This document shows positions 27,057-36,462 of a stretch of DNA of 64,000 nucleotides, in pieces (the first letter of the stretch is position 1; each line of letters begins with the position of its first letter). This DNA is from Bacteriovorax sp. BSW11_IV (lineage in GTDB: Bacteria > Bdellovibrionota > Bacteriovoracia > Bacteriovoracales > Bacteriovoracaceae): positions 1-64,000 of the forward strand of contig NZ_AUNE01000030.1 of the NCBI RefSeq assembly GCF_000447755.1. Direction: 5' to 3'. Both the position numbers and the translations under genes were made by a program. A model generated the notes under the pieces. It was not told where the DNA came from and did not search any database. It saw only the letters and a list, made by a program, of their open reading frames with translations.

Positions 27057-27478
27057 AAGTCTATAAATCAAAAGTCGATAAAAGTATGATCGTGCTTTTA
27101 TCGATTCCTTTTCTTATTCTTGCCTTGAGTGTGGCCACTGAGATTAATAGGCCTGAGCTTACTTCAAATTTTTGGGTATCAGTCTTTTCTTTTTTGTTCA
27201 CATCAATCTTATATATTTTTATATGTAATATTCGCTATATTATTGATGGTGAAAATTTGATTGTTAAAATTAGTTTCATTAAGCAAACCTTTTCAATCAA
27301 AGAAATAGGATCAATTGAAAAGTCTTCATCTTTATTATCTTCTCCTGCATTATCCTTTGACCGCATTAGAATAGCTGACTCCATGGATGTTATGATGGCA
27401 CTAATTTCTCCAAAGGATTTGGATGCTTTTTGTAGAGATCTTAAAGAGATAAACCCTGCAATAAAAATTATGTTCTAG
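27053..27478 (+). CDS. Membrane-anchored bacterial PH-domain protein (DUF1200/bPH_4-like)
   Basis: 141 residues. Two N-terminal transmembrane helices (about 10-30 and 40-60) are followed by a small β-barrel-like domain. That domain reads Y-I-I-D-G-E-N-L-I-V-K, then I-K-E-I-x-S-I-E-x-S, S-P-A-L-S-x-D-R-I and I-S-P-K-D, which is the pattern of the bPH_4 family (YyaB-like) as I recall it. No enzymatic role is expected. It is co-transcribed with the flavoprotein (4-nt overlap). The stop codon lies inside a 14-bp palindrome. Confidence 0.75.
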   Translation: MKVYKSKVDKSMIVLLSIPFLILALSVATEINRPELTSNFWVSVFSFLFTSILYIFICNIRYIIDGENLIVKISFIKQTFSIKEIGSIEKSSSLLSSPALSFDRIRIADSMDVMMALISPKDLDAFCRDLKEINPAIKIMF

Positions 27479-27486
27479 GCCTAGAA
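27473..27486. repeat. 14-bp perfect palindrome at a gene end
   Basis: TTCTAGGCCTAGAA is its own reverse complement and contains the TAG stop of the PH-domain gene. It may be a protein-binding site or simply chance. Confidence 0.5.
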
Positions 27487-27586
27487 AACACAAAAAATAG
27501 GCGAATTATAAGAATGTTTGTCATTTGATTTCAATTGCTTAAGTCTTTTTTCTAAGAAAAATCTAAAAATATCCGATAATTACCCT

Positions 27587-30457
27587 ATGTTAAAATGTAG
27601 GGTATATTTCATTTCATCAATCTTCTTAATTCTATCGAATCAGGTACTTGCTTTGCCAAGTTATTGTACTGAACGCGAAGATGAAATCGTTTCTAATGTT
27701 ACGATCTGTTTAGAAAAACAAAGTGATAGTTCCGCAAAAGATTTAATGAGTTTTGCAGAAAATTTTAGCGATTATCAAGTCGATAAATATAGAACAATCT
27801 TAGAAAAAAAGATGGCAGACCGGGCGTTACTCGCTTTGAGTAATCTCTATAATGAAAAGTTGAATAACTTCCCGACTGAAAAACCAGTTCAGCTAAATTA
27901 CAAAGTGAAGCAATGTTTATCACAAAGAGGAATTAATATTCCGAAGGCTTCAAATGGAAAAATATCTGCGGATAAAGAAAATCTAAGAGTTGAAGCCGTT
28001 AAAAGTGTTCTTCATGCATCACTTTTTACAGATTCAATTTTTAAAGAAATGAATGATCTTAAAAATGAAATGAACAAAATCGTTGTGCCGAGAAATGTGA
28101 GAAGCGTTGAAGAGGCAACGAAGTTGCGTGAAGCATATGAGAAAAAGCAACGTCTTCAAAATAAGATTGATGGCTTGAATCAAGAACTCATTGTTCTATC
28201 TAGCTCTTTTCCTAATCTATTTGAAAGAGGAAAGAATATCTTCCAATACCCTACGGGAGAGTTGAAGCCTTCTAAGTTACAAGAAAAGCTTAAAGAACAT
28301 TTTGTATCGAAAATAAGTACTGAAGAGTATGCCTATAATCAGAATATGCTTATTCGTGATCGCAGTTCATCAATTAACGGGCAAGAGTCTATAGAAAGGA
28401 TTAGCGCCTTTGTAGAAAAGAATAAAGAGAAGATCACTAATGATGAAGATTTAAAAAAACTGTCCTATTTATTTGAGGCGAAAGAAGCGCAGTCTCTTGT
28501 TGATCTCAATAATTCAATGGCAGAACTTTGTGATGGAAATATTGATCAACTTCATAACCATCCGATGCTGATGACCTCTCTTTATCAAGACGAAATTAAA
28601 AATGGTAATAGTCTGCTCTTTCAAATGGCCCATTGTAAATTGATTCAAGACAATCCTGAAAATCCAAAAGCAAATTGGGGTCTTCTTGTTGCTGGTGGAG
28701 GGCTCATCGCGATGAGCTTTATTCCTGGCGGTGTATTCGCTGCCGCCACCATTGCGGGAGGGATTGGTTTTGGCGCTTATGGTATTCATGAAACATATAC
28801 GAGTTATCACAATCTGCAACTCGACAAAGGTCTGGTTCATGCAGGCATAATTGATCAGAATAAAATTATTGATAGAGAGGGAGAGTTGGCCCTTAACGGC
28901 TACTTTTCTTTATTAGATGTTGTCTCTCCAGGCTTTAGTAAAATTGGCAAAGCTAAAGGTGTAGCAAAAGTTGAAAACCCTCGCTCAGCTTCGAAGGGAA
29001 GTGTCATAAGATCAGAAGAAAGTGACGGCAATATTTATTTAAATGTTGGTGAAGAGAAGTTGATAACGAAGAACCCTTTTAGATTGTATTGGACAAAGAA
29101 TCATCCAGGAGAACCTATGCCTGTTGGTGATCAAGAACTGGCGCGGGCGATTGGTGTAGATAAATTTTTAGAATTAAAAAAACAAGCACTCGAATATCAC
29201 GATGAGGCCCTTTTTGAATTTGAAATCATGTTGCGCGAAAATGGTATCCCGTTCAAAAAAGAATTTGTTAGCGACGGAAGAATGTTCATCAAAATTGATA
29301 AAGAAAAATTGAAACAAATGGGATTTCCTGCAGCGAAGCTCACAGATAAAGTCAGTGATTATAAGGACACAGATGCTAAACTAAGAAAGTGGTTGTTACT
29401 GCAAAAACACGATCTTTTGGATCGTCCTCCAGTAACAGATGCCGTTTTTGATGAAACTCCACAAATGGATCTATTTTATGATCCCTACAATCTTACAATT
29501 TATAGAGCAGAGGGGTTGAGTGATCCACATTATGGAGTTTACCTAAGAATGAGCGATCTTGGTCCCCTTGTTAAAGAGAGTCAGGTAACGGGAACAACTC
29601 GTCATGAGCTTCAGCACAGGTTTTTCGAAGTTCAAAGAAGTCAAAATAAATTAGAGAGTCCCTATCACTCCGAGTTTGTTGCCGATTCAAAGCATAGTTT
29701 AGGGGCGACAAGTTATAGAAATTATCAATCAAGTGAAGAGCTCTATAATTTTGCGAACCAAATTTTTTGGGATATGAAAAAAGGTTATAAGCAAACATCA
29801 CGTTTTGATAAAGAACCTTTTGTTAAAGGGATTAACGATTTGACTCCTAAGCTTCCTGACTATGAAAAAGAGGCGAGGATTATTAGCGATAATTTTGACA
29901 ATCTTATGGGCGTTGTAAAACAAACTAAGGCCAATGCAACGAAAGTTGTTGAAGCTGTTCACGATGAATCATTTAAAAGAACTACGACTTTAAAAATTGA
30001 TTACGATCGCGGTGTTGTATCTCTTCCCTTTGAAGAAGGGGCCAAGTTTAATCGTTTTGCTAATTTCGATGATCTTCTCGGCTACAAAAAAGCATTGAAT
30101 GATCATATGGATAGATACCATCCAAAGATGGGATCAAACGATAATGCCTATGACAGTGCTCGCTATAATAATGATGAGGCCTATCGTAAAAGCTTTGATG
30201 CCGTGATGTCTCAGAAAAAGAAAATTCTCGGCAGTATAGAGCAAAGTGCATCAGGCCTTATAGAGAAATCAAATAATATTCTAAGTTTTGAAGATGAGGC
30301 CGTCGTTGCAATTCATGATTTTAAGATGACAACGAAGGATCGCTATCAAGTTTTAAAAGAGGGAGAGGACCTTAGTGCTGGCGATGCCGATGATATGAAA
30401 GATCAATATGAAAAACTCTACAGGCTTGCAAGACGAATTGGTGTTTCTGCGCAGTAG
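27587..30457 (+). CDS. Large secreted putative zinc metallopeptidase (HELQH) with hydrophobic segment
   Basis: About 956 residues from ATG 27587. That ATG is followed by a clear signal peptide ending QVLA; a TTG frame from 27518 would bury the signal. Residues 30-360 are mostly charged helix. A glycine-rich hydrophobic stretch (about 364-401) could insert in a membrane. Downstream, residues 673-677 read HELQH, the zinc-binding HExxH motif, followed by a Glu/Asp-rich helix where a third ligand could lie. The C-terminal 250 residues are again helical. I do not recognise the family. In a predatory bacterium it could be a prey-directed protease; that is speculation. Confidence 0.78.
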   Translation: MLKCRVYFISSIFLILSNQVLALPSYCTEREDEIVSNVTICLEKQSDSSAKDLMSFAENFSDYQVDKYRTILEKKMADRALLALSNLYNEKLNNFPTEKPVQLNYKVKQCLSQRGINIPKASNGKISADKENLRVEAVKSVLHASLFTDSIFKEMNDLKNEMNKIVVPRNVRSVEEATKLREAYEKKQRLQNKIDGLNQELIVLSSSFPNLFERGKNIFQYPTGELKPSKLQEKLKEHFVSKISTEEYAYNQNMLIRDRSSSINGQESIERISAFVEKNKEKITNDEDLKKLSYLFEAKEAQSLVDLNNSMAELCDGNIDQLHNHPMLMTSLYQDEIKNGNSLLFQMAHCKLIQDNPENPKANWGLLVAGGGLIAMSFIPGGVFAAATIAGGIGFGAYGIHETYTSYHNLQLDKGLVHAGIIDQNKIIDREGELALNGYFSLLDVVSPGFSKIGKAKGVAKVENPRSASKGSVIRSEESDGNIYLNVGEEKLITKNPFRLYWTKNHPGEPMPVGDQELARAIGVDKFLELKKQALEYHDEALFEFEIMLRENGIPFKKEFVSDGRMFIKIDKEKLKQMGFPAAKLTDKVSDYKDTDAKLRKWLLLQKHDLLDRPPVTDAVFDETPQMDLFYDPYNLTIYRAEGLSDPHYGVYLRMSDLGPLVKESQVTGTTRHELQHRFFEVQRSQNKLESPYHSEFVADSKHSLGATSYRNYQSSEELYNFANQIFWDMKKGYKQTSRFDKEPFVKGINDLTPKLPDYEKEARIISDNFDNLMGVVKQTKANATKVVEAVHDESFKRTTTLKIDYDRGVVSLPFEEGAKFNRFANFDDLLGYKKALNDHMDRYHPKMGSNDNAYDSARYNNDEAYRKSFDAVMSQKKKILGSIEQSASGLIEKSNNILSFEDEAVVAIHDFKMTTKDRYQVLKEGEDLSAGDADDMKDQYEKLYRLARRIGVSAQ

Positions 30458-30458
30458 A

Positions 30459-30809
30459 CTATTTTTTTAACGGGCAGATCTTAACGTCGCCAAGAACACG
30501 AGCTCGGCATGAGAGTCTGATTGTCTTGTCCTTAAGAAACTCTTCACCCTTTTCTTTGCGATAAGAATCGCAAATTGATTTCAAAGTATCTTGTTCGATA
30601 AAGCTTGGGTCTTTGAGATTTTCGGCCCCATCAATCACAAGAATACGACACGTTCCACAAGATCCCGATAGGCAGCCATGAGGAAGCTTAAGGCCTTGGG
30701 CCTCAAGTTCATCGTAGATCACACCATTTTCTTCGACCTTGAATGATTTTTCCTCGTCATTACAGGTACTTCCGTCTTCTTTGAGTGCAGTAATTGACAC
30801 GATGGGCAT
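30459..30809 (-). CDS. 2Fe-2S ferredoxin (plant/adrenodoxin fold)
   Basis: 116 residues. Cluster ligands are C46-x4-C51-x2-C54 in GCLSGSCGTC and a distant C101 in RLSCRA, the pattern of the β-grasp 2Fe-2S ferredoxins. Redox partners are unknown. It may serve fatty-acid or Fe-S cluster pathways, but nothing adjacent decides it. It is divergent from leucine dehydrogenase and its stop is 1 nt from the stop of the large HELQH gene. Confidence 0.92.
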   Translation of the reverse strand: MPIVSITALKEDGSTCNDEEKSFKVEENGVIYDELEAQGLKLPHGCLSGSCGTCRILVIDGAENLKDPSFIEQDTLKSICDSYRKEKGEEFLKDKTIRLSCRARVLGDVKICPLKK

Positions 30810-30930
30810 AGGATTGTCTTCCTCGTAGGAGTAAAGTTGCTTCGTTTTTTAAGGATTATCGGATAGATAGTCATAAATCTTAAGAACACCAAAACTAACA
30901 CGCATAAATAATAAGAGAAAGGAGTACCCG

Positions 30931-32043
30931 ATGGTAAGCTTCGAAAGACTTTACAAAGACGGCCACGAAGAAGTGATTTTTTTCAGTGACCCAAGCTGCA
31001 AGCTAAAAGCAATTGTTGCTATTCACAACACAACTCTTGGTCCAGCTCTTGGTGGGACAAGAATTTGGAACTACGCTTCTGAAGAAGAAGCTATCGATGA
31101 CGTTCTAAGACTTTCAAAGGGTATGACATATAAGAACGCTGTTTCTGGTCTTAACCTTGGTGGTGGTAAAGCTGTTATCATCGGTGATCCAAAAGAAATT
31201 AAATCAGAAGCTCTATTCAGATCATACGGAAGATTCCTTGAATCTCTAAATGGTAGATATATTACTGCTGAAGACGTTAATACTAGCGTTGAAGATATCG
31301 AGCATATCTTTACTGAAACTGGAAACGTTGTAGGTATCGCAGAAATTCACGGTGGTTCAGGTAACCCATCTCCATATACTGCTCGCGGTGTATTCAGAGG
31401 TATCGAAGCTGCTTGTACAAAAGTTTTCGGAAACCGTTCAACTAAAGGTAAAGTTGTTGCTCTTCAAGGTGCAGGATCAGTTGGTCGTCACCTAGGTGAA
31501 ATGCTTTACAATGATGGTGCACAAGTTATCGTTTGTGACATCTCTGAAAAGAACATTGAACTTTTCCTTCAAAAAGTACCAAACGCGAAAGTTGTTGGTG
31601 TTAATGAAATTTACGATGTTGAATGTGATATCTATGCTCCATGTGCTCTTGGTGCAACAGTTAACGATGACACAATCAACAGACTTAAGTGTAAAATTGT
31701 AGCTGGTGCAGCTAACAACCAACTTAAAGAGCCTAAGCACGGTGATATCCTTAGAGAAAAAGGTATCCTTTACGCTCCAGACTACCTAATCAATGCTGGT
31801 GGTGTAATGAACGTATCAATTGAGTTCGAAGGTTGGTCAAACGATAAAGCTATCAGAATGGTTGATACTATTTATGATACAACTCTTGAAATTTTCAAGA
31901 TCTCTGATGAGCAAAATATTGGTGTTCACAGAGCAACTGACCTACTTGCTGAGAAGAGAATCGAAGCGATCAAGAATATCAGTGGTAAATACCTAGGTAA
32001 TCTTGCTCATCGTTTCCCAGGTAGAAAGACTAGAAGAAACTAA
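30931..32043 (+). CDS. Leucine dehydrogenase (Glu/Leu/Phe/Val family)
   Basis: NAD-dependent oxidative deamination of branched-chain amino acids to 2-oxoacids. 370 residues. The substrate site GPALGGTR, the catalytic-lysine loop GLNLGGGKAVI and NGRYITAEDV are diagnostic of leucine dehydrogenase-type enzymes. The NAD-binding GAGSVGRHL follows at about 180. A strong AAGGAG ribosome site and a very regular codon choice suggest high expression. Its product is the substrate of the fused E1 enzyme encoded at 34239, 2 kb downstream. A perfect intrinsic terminator follows. Confidence 0.94.
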   Translation: MVSFERLYKDGHEEVIFFSDPSCKLKAIVAIHNTTLGPALGGTRIWNYASEEEAIDDVLRLSKGMTYKNAVSGLNLGGGKAVIIGDPKEIKSEALFRSYGRFLESLNGRYITAEDVNTSVEDIEHIFTETGNVVGIAEIHGGSGNPSPYTARGVFRGIEAACTKVFGNRSTKGKVVALQGAGSVGRHLGEMLYNDGAQVIVCDISEKNIELFLQKVPNAKVVGVNEIYDVECDIYAPCALGATVNDDTINRLKCKIVAGAANNQLKEPKHGDILREKGILYAPDYLINAGGVMNVSIEFEGWSNDKAIRMVDTIYDTTLEIFKISDEQNIGVHRATDLLAEKRIEAIKNISGKYLGNLAHRFPGRKTRRN

Positions 32044-32056
32044 TTTTTCTATATTT

Positions 32057-32083
32057 AAGGCCTCCGATTGGAGGCCTTTTTTT
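32057..32083 (+). terminator. Intrinsic terminator after leucine dehydrogenase
   Basis: AAGGCCTCC (32057-32065), loop GATT, GGAGGCCTT (32070-32078), then T-run to 32083. A textbook structure. Confidence 0.95.
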
Positions 32084-32137
32084 ATTTAAGACCCTTTTTT
32101 GCCTCACTTATATCCCACCCTTATTTTTCCTATAATA

Positions 32138-33256
32138 ATGGTGATGAGCACACGTATTAGTCGACTCATATTCACAGGTATTTCGTCACTCGCAATAGCG
32201 TTTAGCTCTTTTGCAATCGATTTTGAAGATGCCATTTTCCCAGAACTCGCCACTTCTGGACGTGCCCTTGCGATGGGGAATGCTTACGTTGCAAAAGTGG
32301 ATGATAGTTCGTCTGTCTATTATAACCCTGCAGGTTTAGGGACTGTTCGTTATCCCCATCTTCACCTAAGTAATATTCACTTTGAAGTGAATAAAGGTTG
32401 GCTGAAAACGGGTGCTGGTGGACCTATCACAGATGCTGCGGGAAATATTTTTAAAGGTTTTTCAATTGATGGAACGCGAGAGTTGTTAAAAGATAATCCT
32501 GGTAATATCTCGCACTCTCGATTTAATTTTCTGCCAAACTTTACCGCAAGATATATTAGTTTCGGATACCTTCTTTCAATTAGACAAAGGGCCGCTCTAA
32601 GTTCAGAACCTGGTGCTCAATATGAGTACGCGTGGCGAAGAGATCATGGGCCATACGTTGCTTTAAACCTTTCCCTTTTTGGTGGAATTTTTAAACTTGG
32701 TGCTTCGGTAACTTGGTTAATGAGAAAAGAAATTATTTCTCAATCTGATCCAAATACAAAAATTGATTTGAGTGAAGGTGATTATAAAAAAGGCTCAGCA
32801 CCAATTATCAATGCTGGTACAAAAATTACTTTACCTGTTGCTTGGTTACCAACATTCGCGGCGACTATGCACAATGCTACTGAACAAGATTTTGGAAATG
32901 CAAGTGGAGCAGGTAAACCTGATGCCATTAGAAACACGATGGACCTTGGCTTCTCAGTAACACCACAAATTGGAAAAGTTATTCGTTGGCATTTTGAAGT
33001 CAATTATAAAGACTTCACTGGTGAATATTCTGATGTAAGTACATCGCGTAAAATCACATTTGGTTCAGAACTTGATATTGCTCGCACTTTCTTTTTTCGC
33101 CTTGGATATGGTGATGGCTTTGGAAGTGCTGGGTTAGGTATTAAGACGAGAAAATTAGAATTTGATCTAACGACATATGCTGTTGATAACGGCATGGAAG
33201 GTTATAAAGGTAATGAAGATCGTCGTTTTGCGATGACTATATCAACTGGTTTCTAA
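32138..33256 (+). CDS. FadL/OmpP1-like outer-membrane β-barrel
   Basis: About 372 residues from ATG 32138 (or ATG 32144). Signal peptide with cleavage after SSFA. The mature N-terminus reads LATSGRALAMGNAYVAKVDDSSSVYYNPAGLG, the plug/hatch signature shared by FadL/OmpP1 and PorV-like proteins. The remainder alternates in β-strand fashion and ends in a C-terminal phenylalanine (STGF), typical of BamA substrates. It probably transports hydrophobic compounds or anchors surface proteins. Coupled by TAATG to the SGNH hydrolase gene. Confidence 0.85.
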   Translation: MVMSTRISRLIFTGISSLAIAFSSFAIDFEDAIFPELATSGRALAMGNAYVAKVDDSSSVYYNPAGLGTVRYPHLHLSNIHFEVNKGWLKTGAGGPITDAAGNIFKGFSIDGTRELLKDNPGNISHSRFNFLPNFTARYISFGYLLSIRQRAALSSEPGAQYEYAWRRDHGPYVALNLSLFGGIFKLGASVTWLMRKEIISQSDPNTKIDLSEGDYKKGSAPIINAGTKITLPVAWLPTFAATMHNATEQDFGNASGAGKPDAIRNTMDLGFSVTPQIGKVIRWHFEVNYKDFTGEYSDVSTSRKITFGSELDIARTFFFRLGYGDGFGSAGLGIKTRKLEFDLTTYAVDNGMEGYKGNEDRRFAMTISTGF

Positions 33257-34089
33257 TGAAGAAATTATTCCTTTTCCTGATATGTTCTCAGCCTGTTTTG
33301 GCCGCGAATATGACATGTGTACATATTGGTGATAGCCAGTCTTCAAAAACTCCCTTTTCAAAAAGACTTCAAGAGAATTTTAAAAACGATGACGTGAATA
33401 TTTTTACATATGCGAGACCTAGTTCGCGAGCATCACATTGGGGCAATGCTCAGTACTCACAAAAGTATGCGCCTACACTTACAAAGGGAAAGTTTTATTT
33501 TCACCCTTCAAAAAATAATAACGATAAAGAGCAAGTAACACTCAATGATTCTGATAGGACACCTTGGGCACAAACGGCCATCAATCACCATAATCAAAAA
33601 AGTGAAGTTGATTGTGTGATTTTTCAATTAGGTGACAATGTCGACAGTTTAAAGGGAACGAAATCTCTATTGGCGAGTTTTGAAGCTTTAAAAAATAAAC
33701 CACAGAAATGTTATTGGGTAACTCCAACATGGTCAGAGCCTGAGCGTGGCTATAAGCACATGAATGATCAAAAAAAAATAGAAATACGTCGTACAATTGA
33801 GAAGGCACTAGCAGGATCAAATTGCAAAATTATTTCTACAACTGGTCATGGTGATAAAGTTGATTACTCATTTAAAGACAAGTTAAAAAAGGCCGGCCGT
33901 TACACAACTGATGGGCTTCATCTCAATACAAAAGGTGGTCAAATGTGGGCCGATGCCGCCTATGAGCAGATCACGCGAGACCTTTATGGTAAAGACACTT
34001 TAAAAGAGGCGCTAGACCTTTGTACAACCACGATTGACTCCGTCAATTCGAAGATGGGAGTTCCCCATAGTTGTCCCGTAAAAAAATGA
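33256..34089 (+). CDS. Secreted SGNH-family hydrolase
   Basis: 277 residues with a signal peptide (MKKLFLFLICSQPVLA). The SGNH block I is GDSQS with nucleophile S27. Block III-like QLGDNVD is at about 120, and block V is D219-G-L-H222. These form the expected Ser-Asp-His triad of esterases, lipases and peptidoglycan or polysaccharide deacetylases. Substrate cannot be told. The pairing with a FadL-like barrel hints at envelope lipids or glycans. Five cysteines in the mature part could form disulfides. Confidence 0.82.
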   Translation: MKKLFLFLICSQPVLAANMTCVHIGDSQSSKTPFSKRLQENFKNDDVNIFTYARPSSRASHWGNAQYSQKYAPTLTKGKFYFHPSKNNNDKEQVTLNDSDRTPWAQTAINHHNQKSEVDCVIFQLGDNVDSLKGTKSLLASFEALKNKPQKCYWVTPTWSEPERGYKHMNDQKKIEIRRTIEKALAGSNCKIISTTGHGDKVDYSFKDKLKKAGRYTTDGLHLNTKGGQMWADAAYEQITRDLYGKDTLKEALDLCTTTIDSVNSKMGVPHSCPVKK

Positions 34090-34238
34090 TCGTGCACCGA
34101 GTCTCATGATGTAATATCAGTGGGATAGTTGCTTTGTTTTGTTGGCGTTGATTCGCTGCACAGCTTTGATTCTTAGACAATATCCCCTAGTTTAGGTAAG
34201 CTAACCCCAAATTTTTTAAAAAGAACAGAGGGTTTTCT

Positions 34239-36431
34239 ATGCTCGATAAAACCAAGGGAAAATCAGTGAAAGCGAAAAAAGAATCACGCGAAAAAATCAT
34301 TGAGAAGAAATTAAAAATTGCTAAAAAATATAAGCTTGGAAAAGAAGAAATGATTTCCATGCTAAGAAATGTTTTTGTTTCTCGTAAAATCGACGACACA
34401 GAAATTTTCATGAAGAAACAATCAAAAGCTTTCTTCCAAATCTCAGGTGCAGGTCACGAAGGTGTTCTCACTGCTGCGGCCATGGTTCTAAAACCAAAGC
34501 ACGATTGGTTCATTCCTTACTACAGAGATAGAGCTCTTTGTACAGGTCTTGGAGTAACAGCTTACGAAATGCTTTGTCAGGCAAACGGTAACACTGGTGA
34601 TACTGCTTCTCACGGACGTCAGATGCCAGCTCACTGGGGTAACGTAAAGCTTAACATCGTTTCTAAATCTTCATGTACAGGAACTCAATTCCTTCAAGCA
34701 TGTGGTGTAGCGGAAGCGGGACTCTATCTTAAAAAAATGAACAAAGACCACGGTCTTGATATTTCTGAATTCAAAGTTGAAGACGCTGAAATCGTTTATA
34801 CTTCATGTGGAGACGGTACAACTTCTCAAGGTGAATTCTGGGAAGGTTTAACTACTGCTTGTGTTAATAAACTTCCAGTTCTTTTCCACGTTGAAGATAA
34901 TGGATACGCTATCTCAACTCCTGTATGGGTACAAACTCCTGCTGGTTCAATTTCAAAATGTCTTGATAACTTTCCTGGTTTGAAGATTTTTGAATGTGAT
35001 GGTAACTGTCCAATCGAATCATACGAAGCATTCTCTGACGCTGCAAAATATTTAAGAGAAGGAAAAGGCCCAGTTCTTGTTCACTCTCACGTAACAAGAC
35101 CATACTCTCACTCTCTTTCAGATGATCACGGGATGTACAGAACTCTTGAAGATCTTGCAGATGAGAAAGAAAGAGATGTATTCAATGCTTATCCAAAATT
35201 TCTTGTTGAAGCTAAGATCATGAAGCAAAAAGAAGTTGATGCTCTTCTAGAAGAAGTAACAACTGAAGTTCGCGAAGCTATGAACCGTGCTCTTGAGACA
35301 CCATGGCCAGATCCTGCAGATGCAATGAAGCACCTATACTCAGAAGAAGTAGATATGACTTCTTCGGAATTTGAAACTGCTCCACAATTCTCTGGAAAAG
35401 ATGACGTGCCAATGGCCGGTGCTATCAACGCAGTTTTAAAATCTGAGTTCTCTAAAAACCCACTTCTAAGAATGTTTGGTGAAGACGTTGCCGACTTCTC
35501 TGAACTTCATAAACTTGATGATCCAAACCTAAAAGGTAAGGGTGGGGTATTTAAAGTTTCTGCTGGTGTTCAAAGAGCATCAAAAGAAGGACAAGTTTTC
35601 AACTCACCACTTGCTGAAGCTAATATCATTGGTCGCGCTATCGGTATGGCCATGAGAGGAATTAAGCCAGTTGTTGAGATCCAATTCTTTGATTATATCT
35701 GGACTGCATATATGCAACTTAAAAACGAGATGGCGACAACTCGTTACCGTTCAGGTGGAGACTTCAAGTGTCCGATGGTTGTACGTGTTCCAATCGGTGG
35801 TTACCTAAGAGGTGGAGCAATGTACCACTCACAATGTGGAGAGTCTTTGTACACTCACATTCCAGGTGTTCGCGTTGTTTATCCTTCTAATGCTCAAGAC
35901 GCTGCTGGTCTATTAAGAACGGCCATTCGTGGTGATGACCCAGTTATGTTCCTAGAGCATAAGCACCTTTACTACCAAGGTTACAATAGAACTGCTGATC
36001 CAGGCGAAGAGTATATGATTCCTTTTGGAAAAGCTCGTATCGCAAGACAAGGATCTGATGCAACTGTCGTTGCATGGGGTGCCCTAGTTCAAAAATCAAT
36101 TGAAGCAGCTAAGAAAATTGAAGAAGAAACAGGTAAGACAATTGAGGTTATTGACCTTAGAACTCTTGCTCCTTTCGATATGGATGCGATCAAAACTTCT
36201 CTTTCTAAAACAAACAGACTTCTTGTTTGTCACGAAGAGACTAAAACTTCTGGTTTTGCTGGTGAGATCGCTGCTTGTGTTAACGAACAATGTTTCGAGT
36301 ACCTTGATGCTCCAATCCTTCGTGTTGCTGCAAAAGACTCTCACGTTGCTTACTGTCCTTCTTCTGAGGACGTACTTCTGCCACAAGTATCTGACGTTTA
36401 TAACGAACTTAAAAAGTTACTTTCTTACTAA
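34239..36431 (+). CDS. Fused E1 α/β subunit of branched-chain 2-oxoacid dehydrogenase
   Basis: 730 residues combining both E1 chains. The α half (about 30-350) contains the TPP motif starting GDG at residue 191 and closing VEDNGYAIS. The β half begins near residue 390 (DVPMAGAINAVL) and has the transketolase-type pyrimidine and C-terminal domains. E1 decarboxylates 2-oxoisovalerate-type acids and hands the acyl group to lipoyl-E2. The fused form is known in several bacterial groups. The lysine-rich first 45 residues may contact E2. It fits with leucine dehydrogenase upstream for branched-chain amino acid catabolism or branched fatty-acid primers. E2 and E3 are not in the window. Confidence 0.92.
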   Translation: MLDKTKGKSVKAKKESREKIIEKKLKIAKKYKLGKEEMISMLRNVFVSRKIDDTEIFMKKQSKAFFQISGAGHEGVLTAAAMVLKPKHDWFIPYYRDRALCTGLGVTAYEMLCQANGNTGDTASHGRQMPAHWGNVKLNIVSKSSCTGTQFLQACGVAEAGLYLKKMNKDHGLDISEFKVEDAEIVYTSCGDGTTSQGEFWEGLTTACVNKLPVLFHVEDNGYAISTPVWVQTPAGSISKCLDNFPGLKIFECDGNCPIESYEAFSDAAKYLREGKGPVLVHSHVTRPYSHSLSDDHGMYRTLEDLADEKERDVFNAYPKFLVEAKIMKQKEVDALLEEVTTEVREAMNRALETPWPDPADAMKHLYSEEVDMTSSEFETAPQFSGKDDVPMAGAINAVLKSEFSKNPLLRMFGEDVADFSELHKLDDPNLKGKGGVFKVSAGVQRASKEGQVFNSPLAEANIIGRAIGMAMRGIKPVVEIQFFDYIWTAYMQLKNEMATTRYRSGGDFKCPMVVRVPIGGYLRGGAMYHSQCGESLYTHIPGVRVVYPSNAQDAAGLLRTAIRGDDPVMFLEHKHLYYQGYNRTADPGEEYMIPFGKARIARQGSDATVVAWGALVQKSIEAAKKIEEETGKTIEVIDLRTLAPFDMDAIKTSLSKTNRLLVCHEETKTSGFAGEIAACVNEQCFEYLDAPILRVAAKDSHVAYCPSSEDVLLPQVSDVYNELKKLLSY

Positions 36432-36432
36432 T

Positions 36433-36458
36433 AAAAAAGGGCCTTTTGGCCCTTTTTT
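36433..36458. terminator. Bidirectional intrinsic terminator
   Basis: AAAAAAGGGCC (36433-36443), loop TTTT, GGCCCTTTTTT (36448-36458). The A/T flanks make it functional for both the E1 gene and the convergent ComEC-like gene. Confidence 0.93.
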
Positions 36459-36462
36459 ATTT

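Noticed and set aside
34090-34238. Small gene or riboswitch before the fused E1 gene
   Set aside because: No open frame with a ribosome site and no clear structure; it is probably only promoter and leader.
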